From: Azospirillum thiophilum
GTDB taxonomy: Bacteria > Pseudomonadota > Alphaproteobacteria > Azospirillales > Azospirillaceae
Direction of reading: 5' to 3'
DNA: 64,000 nt
NCBI RefSeq assembly: GCF_001305595.1
Contig: NZ_CP012408.1
Span: forward strand, 19,027-83,026
Shown piece after piece: positions 27,344-36,459 of this stretch. The stretch's first letter is position 1; each line of letters opens with the position of its first letter. Both the position numbers and the translations under genes were made by a program. Under the pieces are notes generated by a model. That model saw nothing but the letters and a program-made list of their open reading frames with translations. It did not search any database and was not told where the DNA came from.

Positions 27344-28594
27344 TCAGCCCTGTGCAGCGGCGTCGATCACCGGCACTTCCATGTCGACCCGCTTGAGCAG
27401 GCTCCGCCGGTCGCGGCGGAGCGCACTTTCCGACACACGGTCGATCGGGATCGGGCCACGCGGTCGGCCCTGGTCATCCAGATCCTCCGGCTGTGCCAAT
27501 TGACGCAGGGTCCGGGCGTTCTGCTCGGCGAGGGCCTTGCCGCGGCGGATCTGCTCCAGGAACTGCTCCGAGGGACGTAGCGCGTAAGTGACGTCCACGA
27601 TCTCGGGGCCGGCACCGCGCTCCGATTCCTTTTCGTAGCCGGCCAGCACACCCTGGGTCACCAGCACCTCCACGGCGACCTTGATCGCGCGCAATGTATC
27701 GCGATGGCGCTTGGAGCGGTTCATGCCGCTGTTCGTGATGATGTCGCCGGCACGGATCGCCATCGGCTCGACATCGCCGCTGTTGTGGTAGTGCAGCGAC
27801 AGGCTCTTGTAGAGCCACCAGGAGACTGGGTTGCGGATCTTCATCAGCATCTCATAGGAGATGCTCTGGAATTTTAGCGACATGATCGCCTTGGCGACCA
27901 GCGGGTTGAATTCCAGATACGTTTCTGTGTTTCCGCCAACCTCGCCGTCGTCGTCGAGACGGACAGAAACGCCCTTGCCGCCGCGCATGGCGACAACCGG
28001 AAACGCGGTCGACTGCAGCAATGTCGCGCTGCCACCCGGATGATCCGCCGGCTGCTCGATAGTCAGGAAGGTCTTGCTGAGGATCAGCAGCGCTTCTTTG
28101 ATCTCGGTGATGCTGAGCGTGCGTCGGACCCGAGCCAGTTCCTTCTGGATCTCGTAGAAGGAAAACCGCATCTGGACTTTGGCATTGCGTCGGTTGTCGC
28201 CATCGACCAGCATCAGGCGCGTGCGTTCAGTCGCCAACCGGCGGATCACCTCCTCGACGACTTGCTCACGCTCTCCAGGCAGGGCCTCGATGCGCACCGT
28301 CTTGTACTCGGCATCAGTGCGCACCCTGCGCGTGACACGGGCCGGATCAAGGGTGATCACGTAGGGCTCGCCATTGTAAGCGAAGGACCGTGTAACGGAC
28401 TCGACATGGGCATTGTCGCGGCGTTCCTCACCGCCGCGCTCGCCAGACGCAAAGACGAAACGAGGTGCCAGATCATAGAGGCCAACGGCGTTCGTCTGCC
28501 GGGCGTCACCGTCCTGCTGCTCCGGCTCATGAGACCAGAGGGCCAACTGCAGCGTCGAGGCCACTTGGCTTTGTGTCACGCTGTTGTTGGTCAT
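27344..28594 (-). CDS. Putative plasmid replication initiator (winged-helix type), replicon 1
   Basis: A 416-residue protein from ATG 28594, which has an excellent GGAGGAGGTG ribosome-binding site. Residues ~130-185 (MRFSFYEIQKELARVRRTLS, then EALLILSKTFLTIE) look like a winged helix. A second unit around 265-340 (YLEFNPLVAKAIMSLKFQSI, ISYEMLMKIRNPVSWWLYKS) recalls the WH2 region of Rep_3-like and TrfA-like initiators. The assignment rests mainly on this layout plus the iteron array just upstream of its start (28690-29330). It is transcribed away from the iterons. Confidence 0.65.
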   Translation of the reverse strand: MTNNSVTQSQVASTLQLALWSHEPEQQDGDARQTNAVGLYDLAPRFVFASGERGGEERRDNAHVESVTRSFAYNGEPYVITLDPARVTRRVRTDAEYKTVRIEALPGEREQVVEEVIRRLATERTRLMLVDGDNRRNAKVQMRFSFYEIQKELARVRRTLSITEIKEALLILSKTFLTIEQPADHPGGSATLLQSTAFPVVAMRGGKGVSVRLDDDGEVGGNTETYLEFNPLVAKAIMSLKFQSISYEMLMKIRNPVSWWLYKSLSLHYHNSGDVEPMAIRAGDIITNSGMNRSKRHRDTLRAIKVAVEVLVTQGVLAGYEKESERGAGPEIVDVTYALRPSEQFLEQIRRGKALAEQNARTLRQLAQPEDLDDQGRPRGPIPIDRVSESALRRDRRSLLKRVDMEVPVIDAAAQG

Positions 28595-28658
28595 CGATCC
28601 ACCTCCTCCACCCGATCCACGACAATGGGCGAGGCTGCGCCGACGGGCAATGGCTCCT

Positions 28659-28683
28659 CCTGTAATCATGCCCGATTTACAGG
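28659..28683. promoter_or_regulatory. Inverted repeat upstream of the replicon 1 initiator
   Basis: CCTGTAA at 28659-28665 and TTACAGG at 28677-28683 form a 7-bp inverted repeat ~70 bp upstream of the initiator start codon and just before the first iteron. A possible operator for autoregulation. Confidence 0.35.
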
Positions 28684-28689
28684 CCGGCT

Positions 28690-29330
28690 ATGGAGGATTG
28701 GTTCGCGCTTATGGAGGATTGGTTCGCGGCCTTGGAGGATTGGTTCGCACCTGCACCAGTACGACTCGACGGGCTGCAAGGCCGCCCAACGGTCCACAAC
28801 AGCGCTCAAGCCGAATCGGGGGAGCGGGGGAGCGGGGGAGGGGAGGGTTACAGAGGAGCGGTTCGCGCCTTCCCGGGTCCCGCGCATTTCCAGAAACGGT
28901 CGTCCCCGCGAACCAGTCCTCTATATCTGGAAACGTTTCCGGATATGGTGATTCCTGCGGCCACATGCTCGGAAACGATTTTCCGGAAACGATATGGAGG
29001 AGCGGTTCGCGGCTCGACGTTTCCGTAAACTTGGCCGAACTGTCCATGAAATCGCGGCCTTCAGCATTTAATGGAAACAGTTTGAAGGGCCTTCATGCCC
29101 TACCATATTCAGCCCGCGAGCCGTTCCTCCACCCGGTCCCCGGCCTGAGTCCCTCCAGGCTCACCCCGCGCACCAATCCTCCATAGGCGCGAGCCAGTCC
29201 TTCAGGAATCCGATTCGCAGCCGCGCCGCGCACCGATCCTTCAGGCTCGCGAACCAGTCCTCCATGGTCGCGTACCGGCCCTCCATGGTCGCGAGCCAAT
29301 CCTCAGTAGGCGCGAACCAGTCCTCTATGG
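28690..29330. repeat. Iteron array, putative origin of replication 1
   Basis: Three direct copies of TGGAGGATTGGTTCGCG start at 28690, 28711 and 28732, exactly 21 bp apart. Weaker copies on the same strand lie at 28852 and 28993; inverted copies lie at 28906 and 29113. A dense inverted cluster follows at about 29168, 29187, 29228, 29247, 29267, 29288 and 29309, mostly 20-21 bp apart. A second motif, GGAAACG, is scattered between them, including the palindrome GGAAACGTTTCC at 28929-28940. The layout fits an iteron-controlled origin served by the adjacent initiator. Confidence 0.75.
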
Positions 29331-29423
29331 AGGAATCCGCCGCGTTTGTCAGGCTAACCCAGCCCCGGAATCCTGAGCGCAGATCCGCCGACATGTACCG
29401 GCGCCCCATCTGCGGAGTCAGCG

Positions 29424-30287
29424 ATGCCAACCCCCAATACCGACCAGCCGAACACCGGACAGGAGACCACCCGCTGGGGCCGCATTCCGGCTTGGTGGCT
29501 GAGCCACCCGGACATCGACGCCGACGGTCTCGCCGTCCTGGCCGCACTCTCGACTTACGCAAACGCCCGCGGCGAATGCTGGCCGTCACAGGCGACGCTC
29601 GCCACCGCCCTGAAGCGCAGCCGCTCCACCGTCAACCGCATCCTCGGTCACCTTGCCGCGGCTGGCGTGATTGAGGTCGAGCCGCGCAAGTCCGCCACCG
29701 GCGGCCGCCTATCCTGCCTTTACCGCCTGCGACTGGAGCCCGGCAGCGGTCCGATCGTCAACGTCCAGACGATGCCTGTGCGGCAGCGCGACACCGATGT
29801 CGCTGTGGCTGACTCCCCCTGTGCGGCAGTGCGACAAGAACAACTGGATTCAAACAAACCAGACTCGCTCGCTGGGCGCGGGCGCGAGGGTGTCAGCACT
29901 GAGCGGGTCGAAGACCACCCGACCAGAGAGACGCAGGCCGTGACAGCCGACTGGATGCCGTCCGCCGCAGACCTGGCATGGGCCCGTGCCAAACACACCG
30001 GCATCGACCTCAACCGTCACGTCGAGGGCTTCGTCCTGCGCTGTCAAGCCCACGGCTACCAGTACCGCGACGTCGGCGCCGCTTGGAGGTCCTGGCTGTT
30101 GCAGGACGTCCAGGCCTGCAAGGCTCCGCTCATTCCCGGAACTCCAATCGTCTCCGGAATGTCGCGCATGGCCGACAAGACCGCCGCCGCCCGCCAGCAG
30201 GTCGACATCTGGGCCAGCGTCGCCAATCGTCTGCGTCAGCGGCCTTCGGCGGAAACCGGCGCGGCCTCGTTCGGCGGAGGATGGTGA
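29424..30287 (+). CDS. DnaT-like replication protein with helix-turn-helix
   Basis: A 287-residue protein. Residues ~20-105 form a winged helix typical of replication-protein-O-like regulators (LSTYANARGECWPSQATLAT, then RSRSTVNRILGHLAAAGVIE). After a linker, residues ~180-235 (WMPSAADLAWARAKHTGIDL, then VEGFVLRCQAH and WRSWLLQD) match the DnaT/PriB-partner-type domain that binds ssDNA and loads helicase in primosomes. It is divergent from the initiator with the iterons between. Its stop overlaps the next start (TGATG), so translation is coupled to the loader gene. Confidence 0.7.
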   Translation: MPTPNTDQPNTGQETTRWGRIPAWWLSHPDIDADGLAVLAALSTYANARGECWPSQATLATALKRSRSTVNRILGHLAAAGVIEVEPRKSATGGRLSCLYRLRLEPGSGPIVNVQTMPVRQRDTDVAVADSPCAAVRQEQLDSNKPDSLAGRGREGVSTERVEDHPTRETQAVTADWMPSAADLAWARAKHTGIDLNRHVEGFVLRCQAHGYQYRDVGAAWRSWLLQDVQACKAPLIPGTPIVSGMSRMADKTAAARQQVDIWASVANRLRQRPSAETGAASFGGGW

Positions 30288-30931
30288 TGCAGAGGCCAAG
30301 CCTTGTCACCGGCAACGTCGTCCCGCTGCACACGCCGCCGCTGGCCGTCTACGATCCGACGCAGCCTCCCTCCCAACGGCACGCCGCTCTGCTGGGAGGG
30401 CTGCCGGAAACGCTGCAAGCCATGGTCACTGGCGGAATCACGCAGCGCGCCTGCTTCGACGAGGCCGGCAGTTTCACTGAATTACGGGAAACATGGTTTC
30501 CACCGAAGGTCGTTGAACCTGCCGACGCCAACGCCGCAGCCATGGCGTTAGCCACGATCGAACACGAGATCCTGGCGCCGGTCGATCCCGGTTGGCTGCT
30601 GGCCCGTCTGCTGGCTCTGTTCGCGCATTGCCCACCGCGCTCGAACCCACTCGATCCGGCTGTCGAACGGATGGTCGCCAGCGACTGGGCCGAGGACCTG
30701 GGCGAGTATCCGCAGTGGGCGGTGGATCAGGCTGTCCGCATCTGGCGGCGGACGAAGAAGTGGCGGCCGACGATCATGGAGATGCGGGCGCTGTGCGACG
30801 AGGCGGTCGCGACTGAGTGGACCCTAGCGGAACGTCTGCGCCAGATCGCTGCTGTCAAGCCGGGAGGGACGGGGAGGGAAGGGGGGAGGGACGTTCGAGC
30901 CCTGGCAGGGAGGGCGATCAGGTCGATGTAG
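30287..30931 (+). CDS. Putative replicative helicase loader
   Basis: A 214-residue protein from ATG 30287, with GGAGG 6 bases upstream, overlapping the previous stop by one base. Residues ~125-185 (SDWAEDLGEYPQWAVDQAVR, then WRRTKKWRPTIMEMRALCDE) resemble the small helical helicase loaders of phages and plasmids (G39P-like arrangement). Its coupling to a DnaT-like gene and the presence of a DnaB-type gene at 35.0 kb support a loader role; this remains an inference. Its 3' end overlaps the end of the converging Nmad3 pseudogene by about 14 bp. Confidence 0.5.
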   Translation: MQRPSLVTGNVVPLHTPPLAVYDPTQPPSQRHAALLGGLPETLQAMVTGGITQRACFDEAGSFTELRETWFPPKVVEPADANAAAMALATIEHEILAPVDPGWLLARLLALFAHCPPRSNPLDPAVERMVASDWAEDLGEYPQWAVDQAVRIWRRTKKWRPTIMEMRALCDEAVATEWTLAERLRQIAAVKPGGTGREGGRDVRALAGRAIRSM

Positions 30932-31922
30932 AGGCAGAGGTTTGGTCGCGAGGGTCGTCCGCGTGGCCATCGATCATGGTGTCGGATTCTGGGTTGATGG
31001 AAAACTCCCTGAAGAGTCCGGCGAGCCAATCGAGGGTACCGGGAGCGTGAAGGGGATCCCACACACCCTCTTGCCACTGCCCTGCCGTGCTGAAACGCAT
31101 CCAGCCGGGGTCGTCCTCCTGCCAGTTCCTCTGACCAACTCAAGTCCACCGGCCGGCCTGCATAAGCGGCCCGAACGAACGAAGACGGCAGCCGCCAGTC
31201 GTCGACGCGTAACGCCCCTGGCTGGGTGAGGCGCAGGTCTGGCCGGAAGCGTGGGAAGATCGGCATCGAGACCACCCAGGCTCAGCCTGGTCGACCGCTT
31301 TGAAGATCCAGTTGTTGTCCTCATCCCACACGCCCGGATCGGCGCCGGCGTGGGGGTGATAGCGGCCCCAGGTCGGCAGATCGGGAAATGGCGCTTGGTG
31401 CACACGACCGACCTGCAGCCAGCCGAAGATGCAGTGCATGCGCTTGCCTTCGTACCGCGGCGGTCGGCCCGCGCGGCTAGGCACCAGCCGGTCGTAAAGC
31501 CCCCAGAAGAACACATCGCCGACCCTGACGCCATTCTTGCGCAGGATCTTCAGCGCTTGGCCCGCCTGGCCGAACAAAGGCTTCCAGTCTGGCGATCGCG
31601 GCCGCATCTCATGATGTAGGTCGGGGTCGAGATGCGCGAGGGTGTCGGTGGTCACCCGTACCCTTTTCGCCTTCGGCTTCCTGCCGTCGGTCTGTTCATG
31701 CTCGACGACGATCTTCCGGAAGGCGCGGTGCCCGATCACGTAATCGGCAAGCGTCGTGTAATGTCCCTCCAGCCCGGGCGGGCACGGCAGGTCGGTGTAG
31801 CGGATCGGCGCGCCACGGTCATAAGGGATTGGCAGCGGGAAAAACCGTCCGTCCTGCAGGATCGGGCTCGGCTTGCCGCCGTAGCCGGTGTTGAAGCCCT
31901 TGCGGCTCAAGATAATCTTCAT
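30918..31922 (-). pseudogene. Nmad3-family protein, frameshifted
   Basis: From ATG 31922 (GGGAGG upstream) the product begins MKIILSRKGFNTGYGGKPSP and ILQDGRFFPLPIP, the hallmark of the Nmad3 (putative nucleotide modification associated) domain, and is normal to about residue 215 (DEDNNWIFKAVDQ). The rest of the family C-terminus is found in other frames: MPIFPRFRPDLRLTQPGA (31264 downwards) and then WMRFSTAGQWQEGVWDPLHA down to the stop at 30918. At least two frameshifts are therefore needed. Without them the first frame ends at 31140. Nmad proteins are predicted to act in modified-nucleotide biology; function unproven. Confidence 0.7.
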
Positions 31923-32329
31923 AGCCCCGTCCTCCCCAGCGACTACACACGGTGCGACCGTCGAGGGCAAACCCGGCTGAAGGGCGAGCCGGGGGAGGTT
32001 GGCACCAATCCGGCCGCGCGGCTGTTGTCGGGGCATGCCCAACTGGAGGGCCCAACCATGACGCCGCAGACGCCGACACACGAGAACTGCGGTCTGGGCG
32101 GCACGCCCGACAACGACAGCAACGGCGGCAATGTGACATCAGCCATCTGGCCCCAGGACAAGCCAACCGCCGACACGAGGCCCGCGAGCCCGGTGCCCGT
32201 CTGCGTCTCATCGGCAGCAGCGAACGGCACCACCAATCCGACCATGATCAAGCAGTACCAATAGGCTCGAGATTTGACGCTGGAGCGTCCGGACGATCTG
32301 CATTGGTGCTTCTGTCCTGGCCCTGGTGG

Positions 32330-32830
32330 TTGGACTGACCTCCAGGGCTGCCTCCGGACCGCCCGTGGTGTGTCCGGGCACCGTCATCGTCATACCGGCA
32401 CCGGCTACATGCGGTCGTCGTCACCGGTCAGCCCCAGGTCGACGTCCAGGCGGCCAGACACAGGCGGTCCCTGGCACCCGCGCCCGGTCGGAGAGCCAGG
32501 CCGGGGAGCCAGGCCGGGGAGTCCGGGCGCCTCGCCGCATCACCGGGAAGGGCAGGGCGGCGGCGACCCAAAAGGGCCTTCCGGCCCCCAGCCTGCGGCC
32601 GCAGCGCAGCCGGCATCTGCCCCTTGGGGGGTAGATGCACCGAAAAAGGATCTGTCCGACGCTGGCGGCGGGCGGCGTTAGGGGGATGTTGGATGGCTGG
32701 CAGCGGTGAGGGCCGGGCGGGGAGGGCGGGAGCGGGCGCGCCACCCATTTCCTGACTTCTCTGATGGCCAGCATGTCAGGAAAAGCAGCCGGCGACGACG
32801 ACCGATCGAATCCTTCTTCTGGCGAGGGTG
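32330..32830. other. GC-rich spacer with no convincing gene
   Basis: Several long open frames exist on both strands but all look like composition artefacts (Pro/Arg/Gly-rich). A short direct repeat, GGGGAGCCAGGCC, occurs twice near 32503-32525. TTCCTGAC and its inverse GTCAGGAA, the core of the origin 2 iterons, appear near 32749 and 32776. Confidence 0.4.
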
Positions 32831-33202
32831 ATCATGCTCTCCGGCGATGTAGCCGTGCCGTTGATCAGACTGTTCTGGGATGATCGCCTAGAACCGTACT
32901 CTGGTTCGATCAATGAGCCTGGAAGCGGGGGTAGGCGCTTGAAGGGCAGGAGATGCGTCCAGCGAGGTTCCCTGGCCCCTTCATGGGCTTCGAAAAACCC
33001 GAAGGCACAACTGATCTGGGTGTGACAGCACCGCAATTACGCGAGACGGGAGGCTTTGCAAGGGAAATCGTCGCATGGCTTCCGTCGTCTTTGAATGAGG
33101 CTTTTCCCAATCCCAAAAAAGCGCGCGCACGCGCACATTCCTTTTCTCCTCTTTCTCCTAGAGCGCCTGAAAGCCCAGTATCCATGCGGGTTTCCAGATG
33201 TT

Positions 33203-33711
33203 TTCCTGACATTATGGGCGCTCTTCCCTGACGTACGGGGCGCTGTTTCCTGACTTACTGGGCGCTATTCCCGAACATGCGCCATGCCAACAATGTCAGA
33301 GAAAGATGCTAAAACTCAGCAGTGGCACCAGTTCGGTGATTTCCTGACGTACGGGGTGCACCTTCTTTTCCTGACATTGAGAACGGCAATCATGTTAGAA
33401 GTTTCGCGGACTCGCAACACAACATACTGATATTCAATGGATTTTTCCTTTTCTGACGTACGGGGCACTATTCCCTGACGTACGGGGCGCTCACCAGAAA
33501 GGCTGAAATTGAGATCGTCGCGAGAAAGTGAGCGCGGCGGAAATGTCTTGAAATGCTGCCAGTGTCAAGTCATTGGACTATATCACGTTTTCCGTTATAT
33601 GTCGGATTTCCCAAGCATTTTCAGCATTCTCCGAGGAAAACCCCGGCGTCTCATCCTCGGTCGCAGTCCCTCTGGAAATAGCGTCATGGGCGATTTCCTG
33701 ACATGCGGCCG
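33203..33711. repeat. Iteron array, putative origin of replication 2
   Basis: The repeat TTCCTGACGTACGGGGCGCT and variants occur at 33203, 33225, 33247 (22 bp apart), partially at 33268, and at 33341, 33367 (partial), 33451, 33472 and 33694 (partial). Degenerate TTCTGAC copies and an inverted GTCAGGAA follow at 33781-33830. An AT-rich stretch (TCTAAACGTTAAATTTTTCT, ~33727) lies between the repeats and the Rep_3 gene, as expected for a melting region. No gene is seen in 32830-33878. Confidence 0.75.
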
Positions 33712-33878
33712 CAATATGCCAAGGCCTTCTAAACGTTAAATTTTTCTCGCTTTTGCGCCTCGCGGCTTGTTCGCCCCAATTTTCTGACGTTTTTTTCTGA
33801 CTTTACGGAAAGGGTATCTTGTCAGGAAACACGTTGTTGCCCTATCATAAGAACAGAACATGAACAGGAGTTCGTAAG

Positions 33879-35012
33879 ATGGGAGGTCGTCGCCGCCCTA
33901 CCCCCCCGCAGTCCGAAAGCAAGGAAGCCGTCCTTCCCGCCGTCCGCGATGGTGAAATTCAGCCACCGGAGAAAGCGCGTCCGAAGTCATATGGAGACCC
34001 GACCGACCCGTTTTCTCCAGCGACCGTGCCGAAGGCTGTTGGCGCCACCGTCGTGCGCCGCGTCGTCGAGCCGGGAAAGCCTGATCCAGGGCCGCTGTCG
34101 GCCACCGAGCAGCAACTCTACACGCTGCTGATCGCGCTCGCTTATCCGCGCATTATGGAGACTGAGGTCCACACCTTCACGCTGGCGCACATCCGCCGCG
34201 CCTGGACCTACCGGATGCGCATCCCCGACAGTGCACAGCGGGCCGCTGATGATGCCGCAGCGGATGGAACCGATAACCCGCTATCCGTAGCACTTGCTGG
34301 CGGACACCGCTCCTACGACCGCCTGCGGACGATGTTCGACCGCCTGTTGACCACTTTGGTGGAGTGGGACATGTGGGGCGAGGATGGCCGGCCAGGCTGG
34401 GCGAAGAGCACCTTGCTCGCCTCCTGCTCCGTTCAGGAAGGGGCTGATGGCGACCTGGTGGTCAAGTATGCCTTCGCTCCGCATCTTCGCCCACTGATCG
34501 GCGATCCGGCCCTCTACAGCAACCTGCGCCTTCGCGTCCTCTTCGCCTTCACCTCGTCCTACGCCATCCCGCTCTACGAATGGGCGCAGCGCTTCGCAGA
34601 CCGCCGGACGCTGCCGTGGCGAGAGACCATGACCGTGGGCCGGCTCCGCGAACTGCTCGATGTGACGCCGGGCACGCTCAAGGACTGGGCGCAGTTGCGC
34701 CGCCGCGCCCTCGATCCAGCCATCCAGCAGGTCAACGCCTACAGCGAGTTCGACCTGGATTATGAGGTCATCCGGGCCAAGGAGCGTGGGGCGCCGGTCG
34801 AAGAAGTCGTCTGGCAGATCAAGCGCAAGTCCCGTGAGAGCCTGTATGCCCTGACCTACAAGACAGCCGACCGTCAGAAGCCGAAGGACGCTCCGGGGGC
34901 CTCGACCCGCCCGGCCAAATCGCCGGCTCCGTCTGCCGCGACCACCAACAAAAACAACACCAGCGCGCCCGTCGCGCAGCGGCCGTCGCAGTTTGGCGGC
35001 TGGAAACTCTGA
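33879..35012 (+). CDS. Rep_3-family plasmid replication initiator, replicon 2
   Basis: A 377-residue protein. The C-terminal winged helix is characteristic of Rep_3 (RepB/RepE/Pi-like) initiators: LRVLFAFTSSYAIPLYEWAQ, TVGRLRELLDVTPGTLKDWA, and ALDPAIQQVNAYSEFDLDYE. An N-terminal winged-helix region (~80-200) precedes it; the ends are Pro/Lys-rich. It starts ~170 bp downstream of the last iteron cluster, the usual arrangement, and would bind those iterons, melt the AT-rich region and recruit the helicase. Next on the same strand is a DnaB-type helicase 16 bp downstream. Confidence 0.85.
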   Translation: MGGRRRPTPPQSESKEAVLPAVRDGEIQPPEKARPKSYGDPTDPFSPATVPKAVGATVVRRVVEPGKPDPGPLSATEQQLYTLLIALAYPRIMETEVHTFTLAHIRRAWTYRMRIPDSAQRAADDAAADGTDNPLSVALAGGHRSYDRLRTMFDRLLTTLVEWDMWGEDGRPGWAKSTLLASCSVQEGADGDLVVKYAFAPHLRPLIGDPALYSNLRLRVLFAFTSSYAIPLYEWAQRFADRRTLPWRETMTVGRLRELLDVTPGTLKDWAQLRRRALDPAIQQVNAYSEFDLDYEVIRAKERGAPVEEVVWQIKRKSRESLYALTYKTADRQKPKDAPGASTRPAKSPAPSAATTNKNNTSAPVAQRPSQFGGWKL

Positions 35013-35028
35013 GGGGAGGGACGCGCAC

Positions 35029-36447
35029 ATGAACATGATGACCAAATCCGTCGACGGTGATGTCGACGCCGGAATGGCCGCCCTGGTGAAACTCAACCTG
35101 GAACAGGCCCTCATCCTCGGCTTGGCGCAGAAATGCGATCTGGTGAATTCGATCCACGGCCACATCTCGGCCGATGACTTCGCCGACAGCGGCCACCGGG
35201 AAGCCTTCCGGCGGATCACGAACGCCGCCAGCGAAGGACAGGATGCGGTGCCGCTGATGGCGCTGCAGGACCTGCTCACCGATGGCACTCTCGACATCGC
35301 GGACCTGCGCAAGCGCCAGCCCCTCGTCACCGCCAAGGGACGCGCGCTGGAAAAGCAGATGCTCGACTACGCTGACAAGGTGAGGGAGATGTCGCGGCGG
35401 CGCTCGCTGATGGCTCTGCTCGACCAGACGCGCGGACGCATCAACGGCTCCTTCGATGGCGACAATGCGGACGCGCTTCTCGATTTCGTGCTGTCGACCT
35501 GCCGCGAGGTCGTGCACAGCCGCCGCGAACTCGGCGTGAACCGCCGCACGGCGGCGCAGCGCCTCGTGGAGCGCTTGGAGCAGGGGCAGATCGAGCGCTA
35601 CTCCACCGGCCTGCAGGTTCTGGACTCCCGCATGCTCGGCGGCCTGTACCCCGGCCGTCTTTACGCCTTCGCCGGCGGGGCGAAGTCGGGCAAGACAACG
35701 ATGGGCCTGACCATCTCCCACCACCTCGGCCGCGCCGGCGTCCCGCACATCTACGGCTCCTGGGAGGTCTCGGCCGACGAACTGGAGCAGCGCCGCCTCG
35801 CCTACGAGGCGGGCGTCGACCTTTACGCCCTGACGCCGCTAAACGGTCCGGATGGACGGCCGCTGCCGATCGATCCGGAAATCCTGGCTCGCCTGCGCTA
35901 CGCCGCCGGCAACGCCGCCGACTGCGTGTGGTACCTGCACGATCCGCTGGCGAACGTCGCCAAGTTCCGCCGCCAGGTCGAATACTACGTCGTGAAGCAC
36001 AACATTCGCGTGGCTGTGATCGACTACTGGCAGTTGATCGGCTCCACGCCGGGGGATGTCTCACGCACCGAATTTCTCAACCAGGCTGCCCAGGAACTTG
36101 CGGAAATCGCCAAGGTCCTGAACATCGCTCTCGTCGTCGTGGCACAATCCAACACGCGCGGAGAGAGGGACACGCTGTTCCAGGCTGACGGCCTCAAGCG
36201 CGCCTGCGACCAACTCTATTTTATCAAGCGCTGCTATCAGGGTCTCCGCAACAAGCGCGACAAGTTCCTGGATAACGGGGACTCCGAGAAGGCCGCCGAG
36301 ATCGTGATCCCAAATGAATCACACCGCTGGCTCCACATGGAATCAAGCCGGTACACGCCGGTTGCCGACGCCGGCAACGATGTGACGCCGCGCCTCCGGC
36401 TGGCCGCCAACGGCCTCGCCTTCGTCGATTACGACGACGATCTCTGA
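35029..36447 (+). CDS. DnaB-type replicative helicase
   Basis: A 472-residue protein from ATG 35029 (GAGGGGAGGG upstream). The N-terminal ~150 residues match the DnaB helical domain (NLEQALILGLAQKCDLVNSI, then HREAFRRITNAA). The RecA-like core has Walker A GGAKSGKTTMG (~216-226), a GSWEVSADELEQRR segment, Walker B VAVIDYWQ (~328-335) and VVAQSNTRG. Only 16 bp separate it from the Rep_3 gene and 12 bp from the primase gene, so the three form an operon. It should unwind plasmid DNA at the fork; plasmid-borne DnaB homologues are uncommon outside large replicons and phages. Confidence 0.85.
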   Translation: MNMMTKSVDGDVDAGMAALVKLNLEQALILGLAQKCDLVNSIHGHISADDFADSGHREAFRRITNAASEGQDAVPLMALQDLLTDGTLDIADLRKRQPLVTAKGRALEKQMLDYADKVREMSRRRSLMALLDQTRGRINGSFDGDNADALLDFVLSTCREVVHSRRELGVNRRTAAQRLVERLEQGQIERYSTGLQVLDSRMLGGLYPGRLYAFAGGAKSGKTTMGLTISHHLGRAGVPHIYGSWEVSADELEQRRLAYEAGVDLYALTPLNGPDGRPLPIDPEILARLRYAAGNAADCVWYLHDPLANVAKFRRQVEYYVVKHNIRVAVIDYWQLIGSTPGDVSRTEFLNQAAQELAEIAKVLNIALVVVAQSNTRGERDTLFQADGLKRACDQLYFIKRCYQGLRNKRDKFLDNGDSEKAAEIVIPNESHRWLHMESSRYTPVADAGNDVTPRLRLAANGLAFVDYDDDL

Positions 36448-36459
36448 GCGGAGGTGAGT

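Noticed and set aside
31943..32264. Possible small genes on either strand (membrane-like on minus, Thr/Asn-rich on plus)
   Set aside because: The two candidates overlap completely, neither has a strong ribosome-binding site, and I could not choose between them.
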